From: Prevotella sp.
GTDB taxonomy: Bacteria > Bacteroidota > Bacteroidia > Bacteroidales > Bacteroidaceae
NCBI GenBank assembly: GCA_022773395.1
Contig: JALFBL010000066.1
Location: 1-59,292, forward strand
DNA length: 59,292 nt
Direction of reading: 5' to 3'
In this document: positions 41,752-51,086 of the stretch, one piece after another
How the letters are laid out: each line of letters starts with the position of its first letter
How positions within the stretch are numbered: position 1 is the stretch's first letter
Notes under the pieces: model-generated
The model's input: the letters and a program-made list of their open reading frames with translations, nothing else
What the model was told of the DNA's origin: nothing
Databases searched by the model: none
Translations under genes and position numbers: made by a program

Positions 41752-44700
41752 TCATTTCATGTTGAACCCCGTTACTTCCACCATGGGTTTGCTGCCGCGT
41801 GTATCTTCGTGTTTCCAACTGATGGCAACGGTTTTCTGGTCGCCAGGCATAAGATGGAAGTAGTTGTCGCTGTAGATGACTGGAAGAATCTGCTCACCGT
41901 CTGCTCCTTTCAGATTGACACGCAGCATCATGGCCGGAACGGAAGAACGGTTTTCAATCTGTACCGTGGCTGTCCATTCTTCACCGTTCCGCCGGATGTC
42001 GGTTGCCATTTCCGGTGCCACTTTCGGCAGTTTGTTCAGGGCTTGGTAATTGTCTGGAACGGTGGATTGAATATAGAAATTCTCTGAGACTGGTTTTCCG
42101 TCGGCATCGGTGAGGCGCAACTGGATGAAATAGACACCCGTTTCCGGGGTCGGCTCCGCAATGTTCATGCATGTCTTTGTCATGTCGTTGTTGCAGTCGG
42201 CGGTCTGTTCCTCGTGCCACTGCGGTTTCCCGTTCATGTCGAGCAGTGTGGCAGCGACTTTCAAATTCCTTTTGTGGCCGGCACAGAGATTGACGATTTC
42301 CACGTTGCGAGTAAGGGCATTCCATTGAATGTGGAGTGGTTCGCAGGCTTTTTTTACGCCAAAATAGGCGGCTGTAGGCTCAAAATAATAGTCGTATGTC
42401 TGCCAAACCATGGTGGGCCAGCAGGGATGGCTCATCCAGATGAGAAGTCCCATGCGGTCACGGCTTCCCGATTCATACATTGCCCGGTAGCCGTCATAGT
42501 TGATCCATTGTGCAAGTGTGGTGAAGTCCTTGGCATTTTTGGGCATCCCGAAACCTTTCTCAATCAGTCCGTTGAACGAAGCCCCACGCTGTGCGCCCTG
42601 CAACGTGTAATCGTGTTGTCCCCATTTGTTGCTCTGTGGCCATAGGTCGGTGTGGATGAGCGTGCGTTTCAGACTTTCATAGTTCATGACGTTGGGCATT
42701 CCGCGCTCCGAATGCAGTTTGCCTGTTTGCCGTTCAAAATATTCTTTGGCTGGCAAAGCCCAATAAGGGCCGTGTCCACTCACTCCATCATCGGCAGAAC
42801 TTGAGATATAGGCCAGACCAGGATGCAGGGTTTGCACATATTCTTTCAGTTTCTTGTCGATGGCAGCAGGAGGATAGCCTTCGTTTCTGCCGCAGTAGAT
42901 GCCGATGCTCGCATGATGGCGGATGCGTTTCACATAATCTTCGGCATTGTTCAAGAACATGGTGTTGTCATCGGGATCTGGCCCGTCGGCAGGGTTGGCC
43001 AGCCAGAAGTCTTGCCACACCATGATACCGTATTTGTCGCAGGCTTCATAAAATTCCTCATCGCCAGTCTGTCCCACCCAGTTGCGAATCATGTTGTAGT
43101 TCATCTCCTTGTGGTATCGCACGGCTACGTCATACTCTCTGCCTCGGTAGGAGAGATTGTTCTCGCTGAATCCCCAGTTTCCGCCCAATGGAATGAAACG
43201 TTTCCCGTTGATAAACATCTTCAGTCGGGTGCTTGCATCCTCGTAGGTAACTTGTCGTATGCCGGCCTTGTAACGGATGGTTTCGGGCTGTCCGCCTTCC
43301 TTGGTAATGGTGAAACCTGCATTGTATAAATAAGGTGTACCGTAACCGTTCGGCCACCAAAGTTGCAATGGCTGTCTGTTGAGCATCTTGAATGTTTCGG
43401 GCGAGAAACTGACTTCCTGCGTAGAATTTGCCGGCATGTTGATGGTCTGTTCAAACCGGATGTTGCCAATCCATCCCGACAGCAACGCTTTCACGGGCAT
43501 GTTCTCGTGGTTGGTCACCAGCACACTTGGTGTAACGGTGGCAAGTGTGTCGGGCAAGTTGAGCGACGTTGTTACCAATGGGTCGGAAAGGCTCACGCCA
43601 TTGCTGGCTGTCAGGTAAACGTCGTTCCAGATGCCCATGTTGCGTCCACGGATAGAAGAAATCCAGTCCCATCCCACTGTGGCATGAAACGTAGGATTGT
43701 CTGCCCCCAAAATACCGCCGTTAAAGTCGGTATTCAGTTCGTTTTTTTCTTTCACGGCTCCAGGATGGGCATTGGCCACAATTTCAATGGCAAGCGCATT
43801 CTTGCCTTTGTGCAGCAAATGGGTAACGTCTGTCTTTCCACGCACAAAAGCACCTTCGGTGCGGTTGATGAATGTTCCGTTCAGATACACGTTGGCTTTC
43901 CAGTTGATGCCGTCGAGATTCAGGAATACGTGTTTTCCGTCAAATTCGTGAGGCACTTCAAACTCGTTGCGGTACCAGAAATTGGAATTGAAGAACGACT
44001 CTGAGATATAAAAAAGATTGTCGGCATAGTTGGGGTTGGGCAGCGCGCCGGCATTGACATAGCTCATCATTACCGTTGCAGGAACGGTTGCCGCCAACCA
44101 ACTGTTGTCGTCAAAGCCCGTTTTCGACAACATTTCTCCAGTTGCCGTCACTTCCGATTTTCTCTGCAGATGCCAGTTCCCACCGTTGAGCATGAATTTG
44201 CCCATGCTTCTGTCGATATTCCGGTTGTTGGATGAGGTGTTGCCAAAGCCGGCCAGAGGCTGTGCTTTCGGCAAGAAACCGCCTTGCCCCATCACTTCCA
44301 TTTCGGAGAGTACATAGCGGCCGAATGGATTGGGCTGTTCCATCAACACACGTACATAGCGGGCATTGCCCTGACAGGCAATCTCGTCAGTGGGACGCTT
44401 GCCTCCTGGAAGCGGTGCCAATGGTTTCCACTGGTGACGGTCGTCGGACATTTCGACGAACCCTTTGGTTGCCTTTTGAATCCAATGCAGACGGATAAGG
44501 TCGAAACGGACTTTTGCCCCCAAGTCTATGTACACCCATTCTTTTCCGCTTCCGCCGCTCATCCATGCACTGCCAAAGTGGCGGGCGGGCAGATGGTTGG
44601 TTACATATTGGTCGGAAGAAATGTTCTCCGGGTTGTTGGCGAAGAATTTCACCTCCGTTACAGTCCAGTGTGCAGCCCCTTTCATGCGTAGCAACACTTT

Positions 44701-45363
44701 GAGGTGATGGAATGGTGGTGTTTTCAAATTGATGGATGTTTCCACCTGTAGGGCAGGCAGCATTTCGCTGTCCGTCACCTTGTTGGGGTCGGAATGAACC
44801 GTATGCGACAATGCCTTTCCTGGCAACCCTTCTCCCCGCTCAGCCCCTATTTCCTTCCATTTCTTTCCGTCTTTCGAGGTCATGCATACAATTTCATACC
44901 CTTGTGTGGCGAGTTCCCGGCGGTATGCCACCTGCATGGTGATTTTCAGTCGGTTGGCGTGAGTGTTCATCTCGTGCCAGTCGTATCGCAGGTAAGTTTC
45001 CTCGCCTATCAAGATGTTGCGGGTATATTCTCCGCCGTCAATGCTCCATTCGCGCTCCCTTTTGGGCAGTTCGCCATGAGGTGTGCTCACGGTGATGTAG
45101 GCCGGTTGGCGGTGGGTGATGATGCCGTCGGTGATGAGTTGCGCTGTGAGGTTATAGTCGTAGGAAGAGGAGTGGTAGGCCTTGCGGTGTAGCGCAATGT
45201 TGCGGTAGTGTGTGTCCGGTGTCCATTGAGGTGCGAAACTTTCCGATGTTTTTCCCGGATAAATGCCTATTCCCTTAGTGTATGTGTCTTCCTGTGCCAT
45301 GGCCTGCCCCCCCAATGCGGTAAGGGCAGCAATGATAAAGGCCGCTTTTTTTATATTTGCCAT
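41752..45363 (-). CDS. Large exported GH2-family glycosidase, exo-beta-glucosaminidase-like, with discoidin-type domains
   Basis: The 1203-residue protein has a signal peptide (AAFIIAALTALGGQAMAQ), then two F5/8-type (discoidin) sugar-binding regions (about 45-230 and 240-370). The GH2 sandwich, Ig-like and barrel domains follow. The likely acid/base is E828 in YCGRNEGYPP and the nucleophile E886 in LHSERGMPN. The layout (WYRNEFEVP, NAHPGAVKEKNELNTDFNGG, TVGWDWISSIRGRNMGIWND) resembles the exo-beta-D-glucosaminidase branch of GH2 more than beta-galactosidase. Its neighbours are a PIG-L/NagB-like fusion and GH20, so an amino-sugar substrate is likely. The precise linkage is unproven. Confidence 0.85.
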   Translation of the reverse strand: MANIKKAAFIIAALTALGGQAMAQEDTYTKGIGIYPGKTSESFAPQWTPDTHYRNIALHRKAYHSSSYDYNLTAQLITDGIITHRQPAYITVSTPHGELPKREREWSIDGGEYTRNILIGEETYLRYDWHEMNTHANRLKITMQVAYRRELATQGYEIVCMTSKDGKKWKEIGAERGEGLPGKALSHTVHSDPNKVTDSEMLPALQVETSINLKTPPFHHLKVLLRMKGAAHWTVTEVKFFANNPENISSDQYVTNHLPARHFGSAWMSGGSGKEWVYIDLGAKVRFDLIRLHWIQKATKGFVEMSDDRHQWKPLAPLPGGKRPTDEIACQGNARYVRVLMEQPNPFGRYVLSEMEVMGQGGFLPKAQPLAGFGNTSSNNRNIDRSMGKFMLNGGNWHLQRKSEVTATGEMLSKTGFDDNSWLAATVPATVMMSYVNAGALPNPNYADNLFYISESFFNSNFWYRNEFEVPHEFDGKHVFLNLDGINWKANVYLNGTFINRTEGAFVRGKTDVTHLLHKGKNALAIEIVANAHPGAVKEKNELNTDFNGGILGADNPTFHATVGWDWISSIRGRNMGIWNDVYLTASNGVSLSDPLVTTSLNLPDTLATVTPSVLVTNHENMPVKALLSGWIGNIRFEQTINMPANSTQEVSFSPETFKMLNRQPLQLWWPNGYGTPYLYNAGFTITKEGGQPETIRYKAGIRQVTYEDASTRLKMFINGKRFIPLGGNWGFSENNLSYRGREYDVAVRYHKEMNYNMIRNWVGQTGDEEFYEACDKYGIMVWQDFWLANPADGPDPDDNTMFLNNAEDYVKRIRHHASIGIYCGRNEGYPPAAIDKKLKEYVQTLHPGLAYISSSADDGVSGHGPYWALPAKEYFERQTGKLHSERGMPNVMNYESLKRTLIHTDLWPQSNKWGQHDYTLQGAQRGASFNGLIEKGFGMPKNAKDFTTLAQWINYDGYRAMYESGSRDRMGLLIWMSHPCWPTMVWQTYDYYFEPTAAYFGVKKACEPLHIQWNALTRNVEIVNLCAGHKRNLKVAATLLDMNGKPQWHEEQTADCNNDMTKTCMNIAEPTPETGVYFIQLRLTDADGKPVSENFYIQSTVPDNYQALNKLPKVAPEMATDIRRNGEEWTATVQIENRSSVPAMMLRVNLKGADGEQILPVIYSDNYFHLMPGDQKTVAISWKHEDTRGSKPMVEVTGFNMK

Positions 45364-45393
45364 ATCTGTTTGGAAAAGATGGATGATGTCCGT

Positions 45394-47385
45394 TCAAAAC
45401 GGCTTGTATTCCACGAATGCCTCCATCGCCTCGTAGCAGGCCAGTCCCAGTTGGTCGTAGAGAACGGCAGTGCCTCTGTTTCTGTCTTCCGAACGCTGCC
45501 AGAACAGACGTTCGTCGTTGCCTAAGAACGGGGCACTTTCCATCTGCGACTGGTGCTTGAGGATGGAGTTGCGTTTGGCGCGCAGTTCTTCTGGACTGAT
45601 GGGCACGCACATTTCTATGTTCTCGATTTCCCACTCTGCCCATGCACCTCGGTACATCCAAATGCGGCAGTCCTCCAACCATGCAGCTTCCTCTTCTTTT
45701 TCCAGATCGATGGCGGCAAGAACAGCATCGGTACATTTGCGGTGTGTGCCGTGTGGGTCTGCAAGGTCGCCTGCCACATAAATTTGGTGGGGCTTGATGT
45801 CGGCAATCAGCTTGCGCACAATCTCCACGTCCTTTTCTCCCATCGGCAGTTTCTCAATCTTTCCCGATTCATAGAAAGGCAAGTCGAGGAAATGTACATG
45901 ATCCAGCGGAATCTGGTTGTAGGTGCAGGCAGTACGTGCCTCACCACGGCGAATAAGACCTTTGATGGTGCGGATGTCCTGGCTGTCCATATCGTCCTCC
46001 TTCTTCTCTTGCAGGAATTTCTTGATTTCCTTGTATTTGCTCTTGATGACCTCGTCTTTCTCCTCACCGAACAGTTGGTTGAAGCCATTGATGAAGTGCA
46101 TGAACCGAACCACCTCTTCGTCTCCCACGGCAATATTGCCCGAAGTTTCGTAAGCCACGTGCACGTCGTGCCCCTGCTGAACCAGCCGGCGTAATGTGCC
46201 TCCCATGGAAATCACATCATCGTCGGGGTGGGGAGAGAACACCACAATGCGCTTGGGGAAAGGTTTGGCACGTTCCGGCCGATACGTGTCGTCTGCATTC
46301 GGTTTGCCTCCCGGCCATCCCGTAATGGTGTGTTGGAGGTCGTTGAATATCTTGATGTTGGCATTGTACGCCGAACCGTAGAGTGCCAGCAGTTCGCTCA
46401 GTCCGTTCTCGTTGTAATCTTTGTTGGTGAGTTTCAGAATGGGTTTTCCTGTCTTCATGCAGAGCCATACAAGAGCAGAGCGCACCAGCTTGTCCGTCCA
46501 TTCGCACGAGGCCACCAGCCAAGGGCGCTCGATGCGGGTAAGGCGTGCTGCGGCTGCCAGATCTATGATCACGTGCGTGTCGTTGTGAGTTTGGAGAAAC
46601 GAGGCCGGAACGGTGTCTGATATTTTTCCTTCCACGGCATTGCGTATCACTTCTGCCTTTTCCTCTCCCCATGCTGTCAGGAAAATCTTGCGGGCCGATA
46701 GGATGGTTTGAATGCCCATTGTGATGGAACAGGGAGGAACTGGCTCTTGTGAACCGAAACTCATGGTCATTTCCTCGCGCGATGTGGCATCAATCAAAAT
46801 CAGGCGCGATGTCGAACTGCTGCTCGAACCCGGTTCGTTGGTAGCGATGTTGCCGATTCGCCCTATGCCTAACAGCATGATGTCGATTCCTCCGAAGGTC
46901 TTGATGCGTTGCTCGTACAGGCGGCAATGCTCCTGCACGCAGTCTTGTCCGATGGTTCCGTCAGGAGTGAAAATGTTTTGGGGGTCAATGTCTATGTGGT
47001 TCAGGAATCTTTCTTTCAGTTGGTTGATGCTTCGGTTCTTGCTGTTGGCTGTCAAAGGGAAATATTCGTAGGCGTTGAAAATCACCACATTCTTGAAACT
47101 AAGTTTTTCTTCTCGGTGCCTTCGGATGAGTTCCTGAAAAACGGGAGTGAGCGAAAGTCCTGTTCCCACGCCAAAAACAAAATATTGCCCGTCTCTCTGC
47201 TTGATTTTTATTTCCATGGCAATTTGTTCTGCAATGTAGCGTGCGCCCTCATCCATCGAGGCAAAAATGTCTGTGGCAATTTTTTCAAAGCGGGTTCTCT
47301 CCGAGCGTTCTATAGCAGTTCTCGGCTGGTAAAATTCCATCGGAACTTTATTCAATACGATTTGTGAACTTAAATTCAGTCTCAT
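45394..47385 (-). CDS. NagB-like domain fused to a PIG-L/LmbE deacetylase
   Basis: The 663-residue protein has a glucosamine-6-phosphate deaminase-like domain (about 1-320) followed by a PIG-L deacetylase (about 375-660; zinc site SPHPDDD with HPDDD at 386-390, and DPHGTHRKC). The first domain keeps the fold and NEPGSS but not the catalytic residues: the E. coli NagB D72 position is Y106 (NAYEYF), D141 is I177 and H143 is N179 (GIGRIGNIATNEPG); only E148 is kept (E184). Similar fusions are often annotated nagB. I infer that deamination is lost and the domain binds or senses a sugar phosphate. It heads the operon with GH2 and GH20; a -7 box (TAATTTTG) lies at 47523-47516. Confidence 0.88.
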   Translation of the reverse strand: MRLNLSSQIVLNKVPMEFYQPRTAIERSERTRFEKIATDIFASMDEGARYIAEQIAMEIKIKQRDGQYFVFGVGTGLSLTPVFQELIRRHREEKLSFKNVVIFNAYEYFPLTANSKNRSINQLKERFLNHIDIDPQNIFTPDGTIGQDCVQEHCRLYEQRIKTFGGIDIMLLGIGRIGNIATNEPGSSSSSTSRLILIDATSREEMTMSFGSQEPVPPCSITMGIQTILSARKIFLTAWGEEKAEVIRNAVEGKISDTVPASFLQTHNDTHVIIDLAAAARLTRIERPWLVASCEWTDKLVRSALVWLCMKTGKPILKLTNKDYNENGLSELLALYGSAYNANIKIFNDLQHTITGWPGGKPNADDTYRPERAKPFPKRIVVFSPHPDDDVISMGGTLRRLVQQGHDVHVAYETSGNIAVGDEEVVRFMHFINGFNQLFGEEKDEVIKSKYKEIKKFLQEKKEDDMDSQDIRTIKGLIRRGEARTACTYNQIPLDHVHFLDLPFYESGKIEKLPMGEKDVEIVRKLIADIKPHQIYVAGDLADPHGTHRKCTDAVLAAIDLEKEEEAAWLEDCRIWMYRGAWAEWEIENIEMCVPISPEELRAKRNSILKHQSQMESAPFLGNDERLFWQRSEDRNRGTAVLYDQLGLACYEAMEAFVEYKPF

Positions 47386-47727
47386 AAATGTTTATCCTTT
47401 CTCTACCTTTTGGTTTGTTTGTCTTTATTGCCTGTTCAACTCCGGTTTTTGCCTCCTGCTGCCCATACTGGTGCATAACGAATGTCGTGGCCTGTGAATA
47501 GGCAGAATAGCCCTACAAAATTACGAATAAAAACACGAAAACGCACATTTCCATTCAACAATAAACAAATTTTCACAATCTTGTTGGGGTATTGTTGAAC
47601 CCAACAAAGGTTAATTCCGTTAAATTTTCGGCCGAATTTTTCGCAGGATTTACTCGCAAAATAGAAAAGTTGGGGATGATCCGTTGGAAAACCGGGAAAA
47701 ACGGCGGAGCGGTTTTTGGGGGGCGTT
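47386..47727. other. Non-coding region upstream of the amino-sugar operon
   Basis: It holds a leader of about 125 bases and the -7 box of the NagB-like gene, then A+T-rich sequence. A small inverted repeat (TTGTTGGGGTATTGTTGAACCCAACAA, read as TTGTTGGG with CCCAACAA) lies at about 47581-47607. The word ATCCGTTGGAAAAC at about 47679 also occurs in the 9315-9974 spacer. The open frames here look spurious. Confidence 0.5.
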
Positions 47728-47840
47728 CCGGTAATTTATGCCTACTTACATCGCAATTTGGCATATTTTACCCGGTAAGTAAGCCTTACTTACATGGTAA
47801 TTTGGCATAAATTACAAGGTAAGTAGGCATAAATTACCGG
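47728..47840. repeat. Nested inverted and direct repeats
   Basis: A perfect 22-base inverted repeat bounds the element (47728-47749 and 47819-47840; arm contains TTTATGCCTACTTAC). Inside, GTAAGTAAG (47775-47783) and CTTACTTAC (47785-47793) form a tight palindrome. A direct near-copy GGTAATTTGGCATAAATTAC (47796-47815) precedes GGTAAGTAGGCATAAATTAC (47818-47837). So about four copies of one 20-22-base unit alternate in orientation. It lies between ispH and the amino-sugar operon. Confidence 0.75.
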
Positions 47841-47847
47841 GCAGGAT

Positions 47848-47993
47848 TTGTCAATATTTTTCAACTCGCTGTATGCCAGTCGTTTGCCAAACGCCCGTAG
47901 AATCGCGTATTTGGGCGCGCGGGAAACTTTTTTCGGAAAACGGCCGTTTTTCGTGTTAAAGGATTTCAGCCGTTTGTTAATATTCGTAATATT
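47848..47993. repeat. Intergenic repeat element, copy 2
   Basis: This is homologous to 160-305, with a core of about 35 bases at 47877-47912 having one or two differences. It also contains a 16-base self-complementary run (AAAACGGCCGTTTT core, about 47936-47951). It lies just past the 3' end of ispH, as copy 1 lies past the aminotransferase gene. Confidence 0.65.
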
Positions 47994-48034
47994 CCTGTGC
48001 TCCAAGAAGGTTTTGGCACACAGGAATAGGCAGG

Positions 48035-48898
48035 CTATTTTTCGGCTTTTTCAAGAATGGCATCCCTGCATTCCTCCATCAGCCATTTGGGCGTGCTGGT
48101 TGCTCCGCAGATACCAACTGTTTTTACGCCTTCGAGCCAATCCATGTTGATTTCGTCGGCACTCTCTATCAGATGGCTGTTGGGATTCACGCTCTTGCAT
48201 TCGTTGAAAAGCACTTTTCCGTTGCTGCTTTTCCGTCCGCAAACAAACAATACCAAATCGTGTCTGGCAGCGAAGCGGCTCACATTGGGCATGCGGTTGG
48301 CCACTTGGCGACAAATGGTGTCGAAACTGCGGAAGGCCGCATCGGGCGAAATGTGGGCCTGGATGTACTCGATGATGCGGTGGAATTCGTCTAGCGACTT
48401 GGTGGTTTGCGAATAGAGATAAATGTCACGGTTGAAATCCAGTCTTTTCACATCCTCGAAATGGGCTATGACGATGGCACGGCTTTGCGTTTGTCCCACC
48501 AGTCCCAGTACCTCGGCATGGCCGGGTTTTCCGAAGATAACAATCTGTGCGTCGGGATTGGTGTCGAATTGTTTGCGAATCCTTCTCTGTAGCTGAAGTA
48601 CCACAGGACAGGTGGCATCTACAATCTCGATGTTGTTTCTCCGGGCAGTCTCGTATGTCTCGGGCGGTTCGCCATGGGCGCGCAACAATACTTTTACATC
48701 GTGCAACTCTTTCAAGTCATCGTGATTGATGGTGACCAGTCCCATTTGGCGCAACCGCTCGCACTCCATGCCATTATGCACAATGTCGCCCAGGCAGTAG
48801 AAAGGATGGCCTTGGGCCAACTCCTCTTCTGCTTTGCGGATGGCAGTGGTCACTCCAAAGCAGAACCCGCTTCCATTGTCAATTTCAATCTGTACCAT
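48035..48898 (-). CDS. ispH: 4-hydroxy-3-methylbut-2-enyl diphosphate reductase
   Basis: IspH is a 4Fe-4S enzyme that makes IPP and DMAPP in the last step of the MEP pathway. The 287-residue product has the three cluster cysteines (C13 in SGFCFGV, C97 in DATCPVV, C264 in VGICGATSTP) and the conserved AHGEPPE and SQTTKS motifs. It is the last gene of the alpha-2-macroglobulin-DUF1573-meaB-ispH operon, 6 bases after meaB. Confidence 0.96.
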   Translation of the reverse strand: MVQIEIDNGSGFCFGVTTAIRKAEEELAQGHPFYCLGDIVHNGMECERLRQMGLVTINHDDLKELHDVKVLLRAHGEPPETYETARRNNIEIVDATCPVVLQLQRRIRKQFDTNPDAQIVIFGKPGHAEVLGLVGQTQSRAIVIAHFEDVKRLDFNRDIYLYSQTTKSLDEFHRIIEYIQAHISPDAAFRSFDTICRQVANRMPNVSRFAARHDLVLFVCGRKSSNGKVLFNECKSVNPNSHLIESADEINMDWLEGVKTVGICGATSTPKWLMEECRDAILEKAEK

Positions 48899-48904
48899 CC
48901 GCCT

Positions 48905-50011
48905 TTATTTCATTTCTTTCAAATGCTTGAAATACATGTCCAGCAGATCGTTTGCAGCGGCAAAAGAGGTTTTTTCGCCCATCAGCACTTTCTGTTCAGC
49001 CCGTGTGATATGCTCGTCGATCAGCGGGTTGTGGTAGAACGAATTGCGCAGGTGCTCGTTGATACTCTCGTACATCCAGTATTTGCTTTGCTCGTTGCGG
49101 CGGTAGGAGAAATAGCCGTTGGCCTTTACAAAATCGATGTATTCGTAAATCATGTCCCATACTTCCTTGATTCCCAATCCGTAGAAGCCGCTGTAACAAA
49201 GCACTTTGGGCATCCATCCGCTTTCGGGTTTAGGGAAGAAATGCAGTGCGTTGCGGAAGTTAGTGGCTGCCATCTGGCATTTGTCCACATTGTTGCCGTC
49301 GCATTTGTTGATGACAATGCCGTCGCTGATTTCCATAATGCCCCGTTTGATGCCCTGTAGTTCATCGCCCGTACCGGCCAGCTGGATGAGCAGGAAGAAA
49401 TCCACCATCGAGTGGCATGCCGTCTCGCTCTGTCCCACACCCACCGTCTCTACGAAAATCTTGTCGTAGCCGGCTGCTTCGCACAGGATGATCGACTCGC
49501 GGGTTTTGCGGGCAACTCCTCCTAAAGACCCTGCCGTAGGCGAAGGACGGATAAATGCCTCCTTGCGCTGTGTCAGTTTTTCCATACGGGTTTTGTCGCC
49601 CAAGATACTTCCCTTGGAGCGTTCCGAACTCGGGTCGATGGCCAGCACAGCCAATTTGCCACCTGTGCGGTCGAGCACGTGGATGCCGAATTCGTCGATA
49701 GACGTGCTTTTGCCGGCTCCCGGAACGCCGCTGATGCCGATGCGGATTGAACGTCCGCTATAGGGCAGGCATTTCTCGATGACCTCCTGCGCTTTTGCCT
49801 GGTGGGTGGGGTTCACGCTTTCGATGAGCGTGACCGCCTGACTGAGGATGGTTACATCGCCTTTCAGAATGCCTTCAACCATTTCTCCCACCGCCAGATC
49901 ACGTCGGCGGAAGTGGCCTCTGCGCAAGTATGGGTTGACAATGGTTTGTTGTGCTACGCCTGCATTTACTTGCAGTCCTTTGTATTCTTTGCTGTTTTCT
50001 GGGTGTTCCAT
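48905..50011 (-). CDS. meaB: MeaB-type GTPase, methylmalonyl-CoA mutase chaperone
   Basis: This G3E-family GTPase (MeaB/ArgK type, 368 residues) protects and reloads B12-dependent methylmalonyl-CoA mutase. It has the P-loop GISGVPGAGKST, then LAVLAIDPSSERSKGSILGD, KTRMEKL, and VETVGVGQSE, with NKCDGNN as the base-specificity motif. The mutase genes themselves are not in the window. It starts 6 bases after the DUF1573 gene. Confidence 0.93.
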   Translation of the reverse strand: MEHPENSKEYKGLQVNAGVAQQTIVNPYLRRGHFRRRDLAVGEMVEGILKGDVTILSQAVTLIESVNPTHQAKAQEVIEKCLPYSGRSIRIGISGVPGAGKSTSIDEFGIHVLDRTGGKLAVLAIDPSSERSKGSILGDKTRMEKLTQRKEAFIRPSPTAGSLGGVARKTRESIILCEAAGYDKIFVETVGVGQSETACHSMVDFFLLIQLAGTGDELQGIKRGIMEISDGIVINKCDGNNVDKCQMAATNFRNALHFFPKPESGWMPKVLCYSGFYGLGIKEVWDMIYEYIDFVKANGYFSYRRNEQSKYWMYESINEHLRNSFYHNPLIDEHITRAEQKVLMGEKTSFAAANDLLDMYFKHLKEMK

Positions 50012-50017
50012 GTTGTT

Positions 50018-51079
50018 TTAGTGTATATTTATGTTTATCACGACCTTCGATTTGTCGGGGTCGTTCGTTATCATCAGGACACGCGGCTTGCTGCGGGCTG
50101 TCTTGAGTGCCTTGGCCTCTGCGGTGATTTTCAGTGTTGCCTTTTCGTTGGGCATCAATTTCGTCTTGTTGAGCTTCACCTTCAGCCCTGTGGTGAACAT
50201 TTGCAGCGAACGGATGTCCAATGGAGAACGGCCGGTGTTCTCTATCGTGATGCTCTCGGTTTTCTTCAACGATTTTTTGAAATGGATGTCGATGTTTTCT
50301 CTCGACAGGCGCAGTTGGGGAGCATTGGCATATTCGGTTTCCGTCATTTCCGTAAATGCAGGCAGCAAGACGGCAGAAACGGAAATTTCTTTGGCAGGGC
50401 TTACTTTGTCGCCCGGAAACATTCCCAAGAAGATGCTTGTCTGCGTCAAGCCGAAATCGCGAAGTTTCTTGGAGTCGAGGGTGACAGTCACCACGCCCTG
50501 TCTGCCCGGTGAAATGGTTGTGGGCGACACGGTGGCTTCAAGGTAGCTGGGGAGATGCATGACCACGGGACTGATGGTTGCTGTACCCTTGTTCATGATG
50601 TGTATTTTCTTCACCGGACGTTCGCCTCTGTTCACGTCGTCAAACTCAATGTTGTTGATGTCTGCCTTTACCTGGGCAATCTCAAACGGATAGGTTCCGG
50701 AGAAATCGATGATTTCCTCGACAACGGCACCCCTGATGGAAAGGTAATAGGGCTTTGGCCCGGCATTGCTGTAAATGCCAATGTCTTTTATGAAATGCCC
50801 CAACTGGCGGGCATCGTATGTGGCGGAGACTGTGAAAGCACTGCCAGGAGCAATTTTTCCTTTGGGAAAATCTACCGTGGTGCAACCGCAGCTTGTCTTG
50901 ATGTTCTTGATTTGCAGATCAGCATAGCCACTGTTTTGCAAATCGAACTTCACCGTTACGGGATGATTGTAGGTGACGCTTCCGCAATCGATGATTTCGT
51001 TTGTTGCGGTTATTTTCTGTGCATTGGCGTTCCATGCAATGGAGGCCAAAGCGGAGAGGACGATTATCTTTTTATTCAT
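50018..51079 (-). CDS. Exported DUF1573-domain protein
   Basis: The 353-residue product has a signal peptide (IIVLSALASIAWNANAQ) and an immunoglobulin-like DUF1573 domain with the signature KNIKTSCGCTTVDFPKGKIA. Two further Ig-like segments follow (for example GTATISPVVMHL and NIDIHFKKSLKKTESITIEN). DUF1573 proteins are abundant exported proteins in Bacteroidetes with no settled function. Gaps of 6-7 bases place it firmly between the macroglobulin and meaB genes. Confidence 0.88.
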   Translation of the reverse strand: MNKKIIVLSALASIAWNANAQKITATNEIIDCGSVTYNHPVTVKFDLQNSGYADLQIKNIKTSCGCTTVDFPKGKIAPGSAFTVSATYDARQLGHFIKDIGIYSNAGPKPYYLSIRGAVVEEIIDFSGTYPFEIAQVKADINNIEFDDVNRGERPVKKIHIMNKGTATISPVVMHLPSYLEATVSPTTISPGRQGVVTVTLDSKKLRDFGLTQTSIFLGMFPGDKVSPAKEISVSAVLLPAFTEMTETEYANAPQLRLSRENIDIHFKKSLKKTESITIENTGRSPLDIRSLQMFTTGLKVKLNKTKLMPNEKATLKITAEAKALKTARSKPRVLMITNDPDKSKVVININIH

Positions 51080-51086
51080 ATATGTT

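Noticed and set aside
47573..48005. Two minus-strand ORFs of 63 and 71 codons
   Set aside because: They lie in the repeat-rich spacer and consist mostly of translated inverted repeats.
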